Origin: Lolium rigidum
Lineage: Eukaryota; Streptophyta; Magnoliopsida; Poales; Poaceae
DNA length: 64,000 bases
Direction: 5' to 3'
NCBI RefSeq assembly: GCF_022539505.1
Contig: NC_061510.1
Coordinates: 275,734,330-275,798,329 of the forward strand
Shown here piece by piece: positions 23,544-35,323 of the stretch; within the stretch, counting starts at the first letter, position 1; each line of letters starts with the position of its first letter. Under the pieces are notes generated by a model that saw only the letters and a program-made list of their open reading frames with translations, was not told the origin of the DNA and did not search any database. The translations under genes and the position numbers were made by a program.

Positions 23544-23776
23544 GGTTGCGAGAGGAGGGTTTTTGGAGTGCTGATGCAGAAGGGGTGGAAAGGAGAACTG
23601 TTCGATGCGGTCAAATAAAGGAGGTGGGGATTTAATTTCCGAGCAGTTCTCGAGGATATGGTACCAAAACTGTCAAGTCGTGCAGAGAAGTTGGGAAGGC
23701 AAGTCATCATGATGAAGCATGCTGCGACGGTTCTGCTCTGCCATGACATGACCCCTCGGAGGAAAAAACAGAGTGA

Positions 23777-23812
23777 TTTTGGAATTACCAATTCCAAAAC
23801 CAGGGGGGCATG
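23777..23812 (+). other. E hairpin plus polypurine tract
   Basis: A perfect inverted repeat (arms TTTTGGAATT and AATTCCAAAA, loop ACC, 23777-23799) is followed by the G-run polypurine tract CAGGGGGGCATG (23801-23812) directly before the 3' LTR. Confidence 0.75.
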
Positions 23813-24987
23813 TGTTATCACCAGGATTTGACCGAGTCAGAGGTGGGCCGCAATCAAGATGGGCTTAAGGAAATATACATGGAGAATTATGTGAATCGGC
23901 CTGTTGAACCAAGTTGGGTTTAATTGCCCTTGTATCTGTAAAATATTAGATCGCATCTTAGTTTAGAAAGTAGAATCTTACTCGTGCACGGTTTGGTGCA
24001 CGCCCACATTAGAAAGTCCCCTGGACTATAAATATGTACCTAGGGTTTATGGAATAAACAAGAACTCACGTTCAACCCAAAACAAACCAATCTCGGCGCA
24101 TCGCCAACTCCTTCGTCTCGAGGGTTTCTATCAGGTAAGCGACATGCCGCCTAGATCGCATCTTGCGATCTAGGCAAGCACAAGCCCCACGTTGTTCATG
24201 CGTTGCTCGTACTCGAAGCGCTTTTGATGGCGAGCAACGTAGTTATCATAGATGTGTTAGGGTTAGCATTGTTCTTCGTTTAAGCATGCTTACGTAGTGC
24301 AACCCTTGCATATCTAGCCGCCCTCACACCTATCTCGGGTGTGGGGCGGCACCCCGCTTGATCATTATTTAGTAGATCTGATCCGTTACGATTGCTCCTT
24401 GTTCCACAAGGATTAGTTTAATATCTGCAATAGTTAGGCCTTACAAAGGGGGAGGATCCGAGTGGCACGTAGGGTGGCGTTCGCAAGTCCTAAACAGGAT
24501 GTTCCGAGGATCAACTTCATGTTGGTTTTTAGGCCTTGTTTAGGGTCGGCTTACGAGCACCGTGCGTGGCCGCGAGGCCCAACCTGGAGTAGGATGATCC
24601 GATTATGCGGTGAAAACCCTAAATCGTCGTAGATCTCATTAGCTTTATCTTGATCAAGCAGGACCACCAAGTATTCGTGCACCCCGTACGAATCATGGGT
24701 GGATCGGCTCTTTGAGCCGATTCACGAGATAACCTGAGAGCCGATCGAGGCTCGTATTTAATGTTTACATGTATGCCCTGCAGGAAACTAAGCGAGGCAT
24801 CCCCATCACCTTCCTGACCAGGTATAGGTCAGGTGGCACGCCCTTGCACCTCGCATCGCCGCGTGTGACCAGAAGAGCATTGCGGGCCGTCGCTCGGAGG
24901 GGTCTCAGCCAGCCGCAGCTCTAGGCTCTTCCCGGCTCTACGGTGTTGACAAGGCCGCTGCCCGCCGGTGGGTTTTGGCAGTCAACA
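23813..24987 (+). repeat. E 3' LTR
   Basis: 1175 bp, a near copy of the 5' LTR. TATA box at 24027-24033; the first hairpin keeps 12 paired bases (24149-24175); the second is at 24699-24725. Confidence 0.9.
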
Positions 24988-25485
24988 AAGACTTTACATC
25001 GTCTCCTTGTTGTTCAAACACCTTAACCAGAAAATATCTAGACTCTAGAGAAACTAATCATGCAAACCAAATTTTAACAAGCTCTATGTAGTTATTCATT
25101 AATGGGTGCAAAGCACATGATGCAAGAGCTTAAACATGATCTATATGAGCTCAACAATTGCCAAGTATCAAATTATTCAAGACATTATACCATTTACCAC
25201 ATGCAGCATTTTCTGTTTCCAACCATATAATAATGAACGAAGCAGTTTCAACCTTCGCCATGAACATTAAAAATAAAGCTAAGAACACATGTGTTCATAT
25301 GCAACAGCGGAGCGTGTCTCTCTCCCACACAATCATCAATTTATTCAGAGAATGAAAATAACAAAACGAAAATAAAAGCACACAGACGCTCCAAGTAAAG
25401 TACATAAGATATGACCGAATAAAAATATAGTTTCAAGAGAAGAAACCTGATAAGTTGTCGATGAAGAAGGGGATGCCTTGGGCAT
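24988..25485 (-). mobile_element. F2 internal, middle portion
   Basis: Non-coding F2 sequence between E and F3. It matches the reverse of the F3 internal region around 28740-29240. Ends with F3's target GGCAT (25481-25485). Confidence 0.8.
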
Positions 25486-27102
25486 TGATACGTCTCCGAC
25501 GTATCGATAATTTCTTATGTTCCATGCCACATTATTGATGATATCTACATGTTTTATGCATACTTTATGTCATATTTATGCATTTTCCGGCACTAACCTA
25601 TTAACGAGATGCCGAAGAGCCGATTGCTTGTTTTCTCGCTGTTTTTGGTTTCGTAAATCCTAGTAAGGAAATATTCTCGGAATTGGACGAAATCAACGCC
25701 CAGGGGCCTATTTTTACAAGAAGCTTCCAGAAGACCGAAGGAGTCACGAAGTGGGGCCACGAGGCGCCGCCACAACAGGGCGGCGCGGCCAGCATAGGGC
25801 CCGCGCGGCCAGCATAGGGCCCGCGCGGCCCTGTTGTGTGGGGACCCCGTGGCGCCTCTTGACCTGCCCTTCCGCCTACTTAAAGCCCCCGTCGCGAAAC
25901 CCCCAGTACCGAGAGCCACGATACGGAAAACCTTACTGAGACGCCGCCGCCGCAAATCCCATCTCGGGGGATTCAGGAGATCGCCTCCGGCACCCTGCCG
26001 GAGAGGGGAATCATCTCCCGGAGGACTCTTCACCGCCATGGTCGCCTCCGGAGTGATGAGTGAGTAGTTCACCCCCGGACTATGGGTCCATAGCAGTAGC
26101 TAGATGGTCTTCTTCTCCTTATGTGCTTCATTGTCGGATCTTGTGAGCTGCCTAACATGATCAAGATCATCTATCTGTAATGCTATATGTTGTGTTTGTC
26201 GGGATCCGATGGATAGAGAATATTATGTTATGTTGATTATCAATCTATTACCTATGTGTTGTTTATGATCTTGCATGCTCTCCATTATTAGTAGAGGCTC
26301 GGCCAAGTTTTTACTCTTAACTCCAAGAGGGAGTATTTATGCTCGATAGTGGGTTCATGCCTCCATTAAATGCGGGATAGTGACGTGAAAGTTCTAAGGT
26401 TGTGGATGTCTTGTTGCCACTAGGGATAAAACATTGATGCTATGTCCGAGGATGTAGTTATTGATTACATTACGCACCATACTTAATGCAATTGTCCGTT
26501 GTTTGCAACTTAATACCGGAAGGGGTTCGGATGATAACCTCGAAGGTGGACTTTTTAGGCATAGATGCATGCTGGATAGCGGTCTATGTACTTTGTCGTA
26601 ATGCCCAATTAAATCTCACTATACTCATCATATCATGTATGTGCATGGTCATGCCCTCTCTATTTGTCAATTGCCCGACCGTAATTTGTTCACCCAACAT
26701 GCTATTTATCTTATGGGAGAGACACCTCTAGTGAACTGTGGACCCCGGTCCATTCTTTTACATTGAATACAATTCTATCGCAATACTTGTTCTACTCGTT
26801 TTCTCGCAAACAATCATCATCCACACTATACATCTAATCCTTTGTTACAGCAAGCCGGTGAGATTGACAACCTCACCGTTTCGTTGGGGCAAAGTACTTT
26901 GGTTGTGTTGTGCGAGTTCCACGTTGGCGCCGGAATCCCTGGTGTTGCGCCGCACTACATTCCGCCACCATCAACCTTCAACGTGCTTCTTGACTCCTAC
27001 CGGTTCGATTAAACCTTGGTTTCTTACCGAGGGAAACTTGCTACCGTGCGCATCACACCTTCCTCTTGGGGTTCCCAACGGACGTGTCAATCGCACGCAT
27101 CA
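25486..27102 (+). repeat. F3 5' LTR
   Basis: Begins with T and then the palindrome GATACGTC-TCC-GACGTATC. A 19-bp unit around 25786-25822 (GCGCGGCCAGCATAGGGCCC) is duplicated here but not in the 3' LTR. A TATA-like CTACTTAAAG lies near 25877. Confidence 0.9.
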
Positions 27103-27354
27103 AGCAAATTTCCGGCGCCGTTGCCGGGGAGATCAAGACACGCTGCAAGGGGAGTCTCCACAATCCAATCTCTTTACTTTGTTTTTGTCTTGCTTTATTT
27201 TATTTACTTTCTTGTTTGCTACATTATATCAAAACACAAAAAAATTAGTTGCTAGCTTTACTTTATTTACTGCCTTGTTCTCTATATCAAAAACACAAAA
27301 AAATTAGTTACTTGCATTTACTTTATTTAGTTTGCTTTATTTACTACTGCTAAA
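27103..27354 (+). mobile_element. F3 primer site and leader
   Basis: The primer site CGGCGCCGTTGCCGGGGA (27113-27130, one base different from the tRNA-Asp complement) is followed by an A/T-rich leader with tandem CTTTACTTTATTTACTG-type units, as in F1b. Confidence 0.75.
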
Positions 27355-28069
27355 ATGAGTAATCCGGAAGTTGAAGTTCGTTCCTTTAAGCAACAAGGGG
27401 GAGAAAGTTTTAAAGATGCTTGGTATAGAATTAGCGATGCTCATCATAGGTGCATTAAGAAACACTCCACTATTATACTACTTAGGAACTTTTATGTTGG
27501 AATCTCTAGCTGGAATAGGTATGTTCTTGACACTCTTGCGAGAGGAAATTTCCTAGGCACTCCGGCCATAGAAGCTAGTTGCATTATTGAGAGTCTAGTT
27601 GGAATACCACCTGTTAATGAAGCTAAAATTGAAATCTCTCTTGAAGATGTCATGAAAAAGTTGGAGGTCATAGAGAAAGATCTTCCAAATATTGAGACTA
27701 AATTGGGAATATTACTTAATAGCACTGATAAACTTGATAAATCTCTAGGTGGAATTAATGAAAGAATTGTTGTTTTAGAAACTTGTGCTACTCATGATAA
27801 TCACCCATAGGATTAGTGAACTTGAAAAAGCTATGGGAACTTTGGGTTCAACTTTTTCTTCTCTTAAGTTTAAGGAGAAAGCTTATGTGGGTAAGGAGCA
27901 AAAGTTTATGTATGTCTCTAAAGTGCCTAAACCAAAAAATATTATTATTATAGGCCTAAAATTGACAAAGCCCTTAGTACCACTACGGATGGGGGAGCTT
28001 ATGATGTTGATGCTTCATCTCTTGATAACACTTGATATACACTTTCTGCGCCTAGCTGAAAGGCGTTAA
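27355..28069 (+). pseudogene. F3 gag-like fragment
   Basis: ATG 27355 opens 151 codons with the Gag capsid-like segment FKDAWYRISDAHHRC ... LLRNFYVGISSWNRYVLDTL, resembling Athila-clade Gag, then an amphipathic Leu/Asp-rich stretch suggesting a coiled coil (about residues 80-145). Coding continues after a one-base shift near 27800 (RISELEKAMGTLGSTFSSLK) to 28069. There is no zinc knuckle or protease. The protein is far shorter than a full Gag, typical of a non-autonomous derivative. Confidence 0.6.
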
Positions 28070-30631
28070 AGAAAAGCGCTTATGGGAGACAACCCATGTT
28101 TTTACTACAATACTTTTATTTTATATTTGAGTCTTGGAAGTTGTTACTACTGTAGCAACCTTTCCTTATCTTAGTTTTGTGCATTGTTGTGCCAAGTAAA
28201 ATCGTTGATAGTAAGGTTCATACTAGATTTGGATTACTGCGCAGAAACAGATTTCTTTGTCGTCACGAATCTGGGCCTAATTCTCCGTAGGTAACTCAGA
28301 AAATTATGCCAATTTACGTGAGTGATCCTCGGATATGTACGCAACTTTCATTCAATTTGGGCATTTTCATTTGAGCAAGTCTCGTTGCCACTTTAAAATT
28401 CGTCTTTACGAACTGTTCCGTTTTGATAGATTCTGCCTTTTATTTCGCATTGCCTCTTTTGCTATGTTGGATGAATTTCTTTGTTCCATTAATGTCCAGT
28501 AGCTTTGTGCAATGTCCGGAAGTGTTAAGAATGATTATGTCACCTCCGAACATGTAAATTTTTATTGTGCACTAACCCTCTAATGAGTTGTTTTGAGTTT
28601 GGTGTGGAGGAAGTTTTCAAGGATCAAGAGAGGGAAATGATACAATATGATCAAGGAGAGTGAAAGCTCTAAGCTTGGGGATGCCCCGGTGGTTCACCCC
28701 TGCATATTTTAAGAAGACTCAAGCGTCTAAGCTTGGGGATTCCCAAGGCATCCCCTTCTTCATCGACAACATTATCGAGGTTCCTCCCCCGAAACTATAT
28801 TTTTATTCCATCACATCTTATGTGCTTTGCTTGGAGCGTCGGTTTGTTTTTGTTTTTGTTTTTGTTTGAATAAAATGGATCCTAGCATTCATTGTGTGGG
28901 AGAGAGACACGCTCCGCTGTTGCATATGGACAAATATGTCCTTAGGCTTTACTCATAGTGTTCATGGCGAAGGTTGAATCTTCTTCGTTAAATTGTTATA
29001 TGGTTGGAATCGGGAAATGCTACATGTAGTAATTCTAAAATGTCTTGAATAATTTGATACTTGGCAATTGTTGTGCTCATGTTTAAGCTCTTGCATCATA
29101 TACTTTGCACCTATTAATGAAGAAATACATAGAGCTTGCTAAATTTGGTTTGCATAATTGGTCTCTCTAAAGTCTAGATAATTTCTAGTATTGAGTTTGA
29201 ACAACAAGGAAGACGGTGTAGAGTCTTATAATGTTTACAATATGTCTTTTATGTAAGTTTTGCTGCACCGGTTCATCCTTGTGTTTGTTTCAAATAACTT
29301 TGCTAGCCTAAACCTTGTATCGAGAGGGAATACTTCTCATGCATCCGAAATCCTTGAGCCAACCACTATGTCATTTGTGTCCACCATACCTACCTACTAC
29401 ATGGTATTCTCCGCCATTCCAAAGTAAATTGCTTGAGTGCTACCTTTAAAATTTCCATTCTTTACCTTTGCAATATATAGCTCATGGGACAAATAGCTTA
29501 AAAACTATTGTGGTATTGAATATGTACTTATGCACTTTATCTCTTATCAAGTTGTTTGTTGTGCGATAACCATGTTCCTGGGGACGCCATCAACTACTCT
29601 TTGTTGAATATCATGTGAGTTGCTATGCATGTCCGTCTTGTCTGAAGTAAGGGAGATTTACCACTCATTTAATGGTTAGAGCATGCATAATGTTAGAGAA
29701 GAACATTGGGCCGCTAACTAAAGCCATGAATCATGGTGGAAGTTTCAGTTTTGGACATACATCCTCAATCTCATATGAGACCATTAATTGTTGCTACATG
29801 CTTATGCATTAAAGAGGAGTCCATTATCTGTTGTCTATGTTGTCCCGGTATGGATGTCTAAGTTGAGAATAATCAAAAGCGAGAAATCCAAATGCGAGCT
29901 TTCTCCTTAGACCTTTGTACAGAGCGGCATAGAGGTACCCCTTTGTGACACTTGGTTAAAACATGTGTATTGCGATGATAATCCTGGTAATCCAAGCTAA
30001 TTAGGACAAGGTGCGGGCACTATTAGTATACTATGCATGAGGCTTGCAACTTGTAAGATATAATTTACATGATACATATGCTTTATTACTACCGTTGACA
30101 AAATTGTTTCTTGTCTTCAAAACCAAAGCTCTAGCACAAATATAGCAATCAATGCTTCCTCTCGCGAAGGGCCTTTCTTTTACCTTTATGTTGAGTCAGT
30201 TCACCTATCTCTCTCCACCTCAAGAAGCAAACACTTGTGTGAACTGTGCATTGATTCCTACATACTTGCATATTGCACTTGTTATATTACTTTACATTGA
30301 CAATATCCATGAGATATACATGTTATAAGTTGAAAGCAACCGCTGAAACTCAATCTTCCTTTGTGTTGCTTCAATACCTTTACTTTGATTTATTGCTTTC
30401 TGAGTTAACTCTTATGCAAGACTTATTGATGCTTGTCTTGAAAGTACTATTCATGAAAAGTCTTTGCTTTGTGATTCATTTGTTTACTCATGTCATTACC
30501 ATTGTTTTGATCGCTGCATTCATTACATATGCTTACAATAGTATGATCAAGGTTATGATGGCATGTCACTTCAGAAATTATCTTTGTTATCGTTTACCGC
30601 TCGGGACGAGCAGAACTAAGCTTGGGGATGC
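28070..30631 (+). mobile_element. F3 internal non-coding region
   Basis: 2.5 kb with no coding sequence I can support. It contains two extra polypurine-like motifs AAGCTTGGGGAT (28671-28685, 28729-28740) besides the true tract at 30618-30631, and a GGA-loop hairpin at 30599-30611. Confidence 0.75.
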
Positions 30632-32224
30632 TGATACGTCTCCGACGTATCGATAATTTCTTATGTTCCATGCCACATTATTGATGATATCTACATGTTT
30701 TATGCATACTTTATGTCATATTTATGCATTTTCCGGCACTAACCTATTAACGAGATGCCGAAGAGCCGATTGTCGTTTTCTCGCTGTTTTTGGTTTCGAA
30801 ATCCTAGTAAGGAAATATTCTCGGAATTGGACGAAATCAACGCCCAGGGGCCTATTTTTACACGAAGCTTCCAGAAGACCGAAGGAGTCACGAAGTGGGG
30901 CCACGAGACGCCGCCACAACAGGGTGGCGCGGCCAGCATACGGCCCGCGCGGCCCTGTTGTGTGGGGCCCCCGTGGCGCCTCTTGACCTGCCCTTCCGCC
31001 TACTTAAAGCCTCCGTCGCGAAACCCCCAGTACCGAGAGCCACGATACGGAAAACCTTACTGAGACGCCGCCGCCGCCAATCCCATCTCGGGGGATTCAG
31101 GAGATCGCCTCCGGCACCCTGCCGGGGAGGGGAATCATCTCCCGGAGGACTCTTCACCGCCATGGTCGCCTCCGGAGTGATGAGTGAGTAGTTCACCCCT
31201 GGACTATGGGTCCATAGCAGTAGCTAGATGGTCGTCTTCTCCTTATGTGCTTCATTGTCGAATCTTGTGAGCTGCCTAACATGATCAAGATCATCTATCT
31301 GTAATGCTATATGTTGTGTTTGTCGGGATCCGATGGATAGAGAATATTATGTTATGTTGATTATCAATTTATTACCTATGTGTTGTTTATGATCTTGCAT
31401 GCTCTCCGTTATTAGTAGAGGCTCTGGCCAAGTTTTTACTCTTAACTCTAAGAGGGAGTATTTATGCTCGATAGTGGGTTCATGCCTCCATTAAATGCGG
31501 GACAGTGACAGAAAGTTCTAAGGTTGTGGATGTGTTGTTGCCACAAGGGATAAAACATTGATGCTATGTCCGAGGATGTAGTTATTGATTACATTACGCA
31601 CCATACTTAATGCAATTGTCTGTTGTTTGCAACTTAATACTGGAAGGGGTTCGGATGATAACCTGAAGGTGGACTTTTTAGGCATAGATGCATGTCTGGA
31701 TAGCGGTCTATGTACTTTGTCGTAATGCCCAATTAAATCTCACTATACTCATCATATCATGTATGTGCATGGTCATGCCCTCTCTATTTGTCAATTGCCC
31801 GATCGTAATTTGTTCACCCAACATGCTATTTATCTTATGGGAGAAACACCTCTAGTGAACTGTGGACCCCGGTCCATTCTTTTACATTGAATACAATTTA
31901 CTGCAATACTTGTTCTACTGTTTTCTCGCAAACAATCATCATCCACACTATACATCTAATCCTTTGTTACAGCAAGCCGGTGAGATTGACAACCTCACTG
32001 TTTCGTTGGGGCAAAGTACTTTGGTTGTGTTGTGCAGGTTCCACGTTGGCGCCGGAATCCCTGGTGTTGCGCCGCACTACATTCCGCCACCATCAACTTT
32101 CAACGTGCTTCTTGACTCCTACTGGTTCGATTAAACCTTGGTTTTTTACTGAGGGAAACTTGCTACTGTGCGCATCACACCTTCCTCTTGGGGTTCCCAA
32201 CGGACGTGTCATCTGCACGCATCA
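30632..32224 (+). repeat. F3 3' LTR
   Basis: 1593 bp. Differences from the 5' LTR cluster at CTG/CAG triplets, for example CTACTG (near 31914) versus CTACTCG (near 26792). Confidence 0.9.
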
Positions 32225-33844
32225 GGCATCCCCAAGCTTAGATGCTTGAGTCTTCTTAAAATATGCAGGGATGAACCACGGGGGCATCCCCAAGCTTAGA
32301 CTTTTCACTCTTCTTGATCATAGTATATCATCCTCCTCTCTTGACCCTTGAAAACTTCCTCCACACCAAACTCGAAACAAACTCATTAGAGGGTTAGTGC
32401 ATAATCAAAAATTTCACATGTTCAGAGGTGACACAATCATTCTTAACACTTCTGGACATTGCCCAAAGCTACTGGAAGTTAATGGAACAAAGAAATCCAT
32501 CCAACACAGCGAAAGAGGCAATGCAAAATACTGTCAAAACAGAACAGTCCGTAAAGACGAATTTTAATGAGGCACCAGACTTGCTCAGATGGAAATGCCC
32601 AAATTGAATGAAAGTTGCGTACATATCTTAGGATCACGCACGTAAATTGGCAGATTTTTCTGAGTTACCTACACAGAGGCATATTGAAATTCGTGACAGC
32701 AAGAAATCTGTTTCTGCGCAGCAATCCAAATCTAGTATTGACTTTACTATCAAAGACTTTACTTGGCACAACAATGCAATAAAATAAAGATAAGGAGAGG
32801 TTGCTACAGTAGTAACAACTTCCAAGACTCAAATATAAAACAAAAGTACTGTAGTAAAATAAACACATGGGTTATCTCCTAAGAAGTTCTTTCTTTATAG
32901 CCATTAAGATGGGCTCAGCAATTTTAATGATGCACTCCCAAGAAATAAGAGTTGAAGCAAAAGAGAGCATCAAAAAGCAAATTCAAAACACATTTAAGTC
33001 TAACATGCTTCCTATGCATAGGAATCTTGTAAATAAACAAGTTCATGAAGAGCAAAGTAACAAGCATAGGAAGATAAAACCAAGTGTAACTTCAAAAATT
33101 TCAGCATATAGAGAGGTGTTTTAGTAACATGAAAATTTCTACAACCATATTTTCCTCTCTCATAATAACTTTCGGAGGCATCATGAACAAACTCAACAAT
33201 ATAAGTATCACATAAAGCATTCTTATTCACATGCATAAAAGTATCATTACTCTCCACATAAGCATAATCAATTTTAGTAGTTGTAGTGGGAGCAAATTCA
33301 ACAAAGTAGCTATCATTATTATTCTCATCAAGTGTAGGAGGCATAGTATAATCATAATAAACTTTATCCTCCATAGTAGGCGGCACCAGAAGACCACTAT
33401 AATTATAATCATCATATATGGGAGGCATATCATAATCAACATAAACTTTCTCCTCAATACCCGGAGGGCTAAAGAGATCATTTTCATCAAAACCGACCTC
33501 CCCAAGCTTAGAATTTTCCATAGCATTAGCAACAATAGTGTTCAAAGCATTCATACCGATAACATTCCCATTAGCATGCATATAAAGTTCCATGGGTTTT
33601 TTAATTCTCTCTTCAAACACATCATGTCCTAATTCAAGATAAAGTTCATAAAGATCTCTCATATTTTTGTTGTTTTCCATTATGCCTTACTAGTGTAAAC
33701 AAGAAACAAAAAGATGCAATTGCAGGATCTAAAGGAAATAGCTTCGAGCACACACAACGGGAACAGAAAAGTACTTAGTTACCTGGGACCGGAGTATGAG
33801 TGCCTTTTACCTTACCTCCCCGGCAACGGCGCCAGAAAAGTGCT
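32225..33844 (-). mobile_element. F2 internal, 5' portion
   Basis: Contains polypurine-like motifs in reverse at 32226-32240, 32283-32297 and 33497-33510, the 222-codon ORF below, a leader, and the tRNA-Asp primer site (33817-33836) next to the 5' LTR. Confidence 0.85.
33012..33680 (-). CDS. F2 ORF of unknown function, 222 aa
   Basis: An intact frame from ATG 33680, about 140 bp downstream of the primer site, where gag would start. It begins MENNKNMRDLYELYLELG, is acidic, and has two related repeats (YDMPPIYDDYNYSG and YTMPPTLDENNND) followed by a short Cys/His-containing tail. I recognise no domain. From memory similar frames are common in Triticeae copies of this family, so it may be a family-specific product or a relic of Gag. 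It differs from the gag-like fragment of F3. Confidence 0.5.
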   Translation of the reverse strand: MENNKNMRDLYELYLELGHDVFEERIKKPMELYMHANGNVIGMNALNTIVANAMENSKLGEVGFDENDLFSPPGIEEKVYVDYDMPPIYDDYNYSGLLVPPTMEDKVYYDYTMPPTLDENNNDSYFVEFAPTTTTKIDYAYVESNDTFMHVNKNALCDTYIVEFVHDASESYYERGKYGCRNFHVTKTPLYMLKFLKLHLVLSSYACYFALHELVYLQDSYA

Positions 33845-35323
33845 TGATGTCTACGGGTGCTTCTATTCTTGTAGACAGTGTTGGGCCTCCAAGAGCAGAG
33901 GTTTGTAGAACAGAGCAAGTTTCCCTTAAGTGGATCACCCAAGGTTTATCGAACTCGGGGAGGAAGAGGTCAAAGATATCCCTCTCAAGCAACCCCGCAA
34001 TCACGATACAAGAAGTCTGTTGTGTCCCCAACACACCTAATACACTTGTCGGATGTATAGGTGCACTAGTTCGGCGAAGAGATAGTGAAATACAAGTGGT
34101 ATGAATGAATATGAGCGAGTAGTAACGGCGCCGGAAAAGTGCTTGTCTGGCGTGCGGTTGATGGTAGTAATATTGCAGGAAGTAAAGATGCGGTAAAACG
34201 ATGAAACAAGCGATGATTGCAGTATTTGGAAACAAGGCCTAGGGATCATACTTTCACTAGTGGACACTCTCAACATTGTAATCATAAAGGAATATAAATA
34301 AGCACTTCACTATGCTACTCTGAATTACTCTCTGGCAAGATAACGAACACTAATTCATCATGTAGGCAAACCTTAAAGATGCATTCCCAAGTACTAATGA
34401 ACACCCCACGCTGTCACTTTGAGCATTCATAGGAGGTACTAACACACCACAATTTCATAGAGACATCCAACTCAAATCATAACTCGGTGAATAAGTATTC
34501 CGTGAAATATAGCCTAAGAGACCCACACGGTGCACACACTGTCACCTTTACACACGTGGGACAAGGAGTCTCCAGGAGATCACATAAGTAAAATCCACTT
34601 GAATAGCATAATGACATCTAGATTACAAACTCATCATATGGATCTCAATCATGTAAAGCAGCTCATGAGATCATTGTATTGAAGTACATAGGAGAGAGAT
34701 TAACCACATAGCTACCGGTACAGCCCTTAGCCTCGATGGAGAACTACTCCCTCCTCATGGGAGACAGCAGCGTTGATGAAGATGGCGGTGGTGTTGATGG
34801 AGAAGCCTTCCAGGGGCACTTCCCCGTCCCGGCGGCGTGCCGGAACAGAGACTCCTGTCCCCCAGATCTTGGCTTCGCGATGGCGGCGGCTCTGGAATGG
34901 TTCTCGTACCGTGGCTTTTCCGTATCGAAGATTTAGGTCAGGGACCTTTATATAGGCGAAGAGGCGGAGTCGGAAGGCTGACGAGGCGGTGACACAATAG
35001 GGGGGCGCGGCCCACCCCCTGGCCGCGCCAGCATGGTGTGTGGGGCCCCTGGGCCTCCCCTCTGGTGGCTCTCGGGTGTTCTGGAAGCTTCGTGGAAAAA
35101 TAGGATGCTGGGCATTGATTTCGTCCGATTCCGAGAATATTTCCTTACTAGGAGTTCTGAAACCAAAAACAGCAGAAAACAACAACTGGCCCTTCGGCAT
35201 CTCGTCAATAGGTTAGTTCCGGAAAACGCATCAAAACGATATAAAGTGTGAACAAAACATGTAGGTATTGTCATAAAACAAGCATGGAACATAAGAAATT
35301 ATAGATACGTTTGAGACGTATCA
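33845..35323 (-). repeat. F2 5' LTR
   Basis: 1479 bp, near-identical to 15498-16973. The minus strand starts TGATACGTCTCAAACG at 35323, followed outside by the AGGGT duplication. Confidence 0.9.

Larger units (their letters stand above)
18267..24987 (+). mobile_element. E: non-autonomous Gypsy element with antisense ORF (Tat-like)
   Basis: A complete 6.7-kb element with the duplication AAGAC on both sides (18262-18266, 24988-24992). LTRs are 1175 bp each (18267-19441, 23813-24987) and differ by roughly 15-20 positions by eye, so it is young. Order inside: primer site, gag-protease (broken), a pol-less non-coding region dense in AGCCGAT/ATCGGCT stem-loops, an antisense acidic ORF, a hairpin and the polypurine tract. 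An antisense ORF between the pol position and the 3' LTR is known in the Tat lineage (for example Grande), which supports that placement. Confidence 0.88.
25486..32224 (+). mobile_element. F3: Athila-like non-autonomous retrotransposon
   Basis: A complete 6.7-kb element flanked by GGCAT (25481-25485 and 32225-32229). LTRs 25486-27102 (1617 bp) and 30632-32224 (1593 bp). tRNA-Asp primer site at 27113-27130, polypurine tract 30618-30631. The internal 3.5 kb carries only a gag-like fragment; no protease, RT or integrase, so it would need help in trans. Sabrina/Fatima-type by memory. Confidence 0.92.
15498..35323 (-). mobile_element. F2: Athila-like non-autonomous retrotransposon
   Basis: A complete minus-oriented element flanked by the 5-bp duplication AGGGT (15493-15497 and 35324-35328). 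Its LTRs are 1476 bp (15498-16973) and 1479 bp (33845-35323). After subtraction of nested E and F3 the internal region is about 3.4 kb, close to the 3.5 kb of F3. The tRNA-Asp primer site lies at 33817-33836 (reverse) and the polypurine tract at 16974-16988. It has no pol; one ORF of unknown role (33012-33680). Same broad family as F1/F3 but a distinct LTR subtype ending TAGACATCA. Confidence 0.9.

Noticed and set aside
22952..23635. Plus-strand 227-codon frame in E
   Set aside because: It is the shadow of the GC-rich antisense acidic ORF; Arg/Ser/Pro composition comes from reading Glu/Asp codons backwards.
25486..25505. DNA transposon terminal inverted repeat
   Set aside because: The palindrome is part of an LTR with TG/CA ends, primer site and 5-bp target duplication; no transposase or matching distal inverted end.
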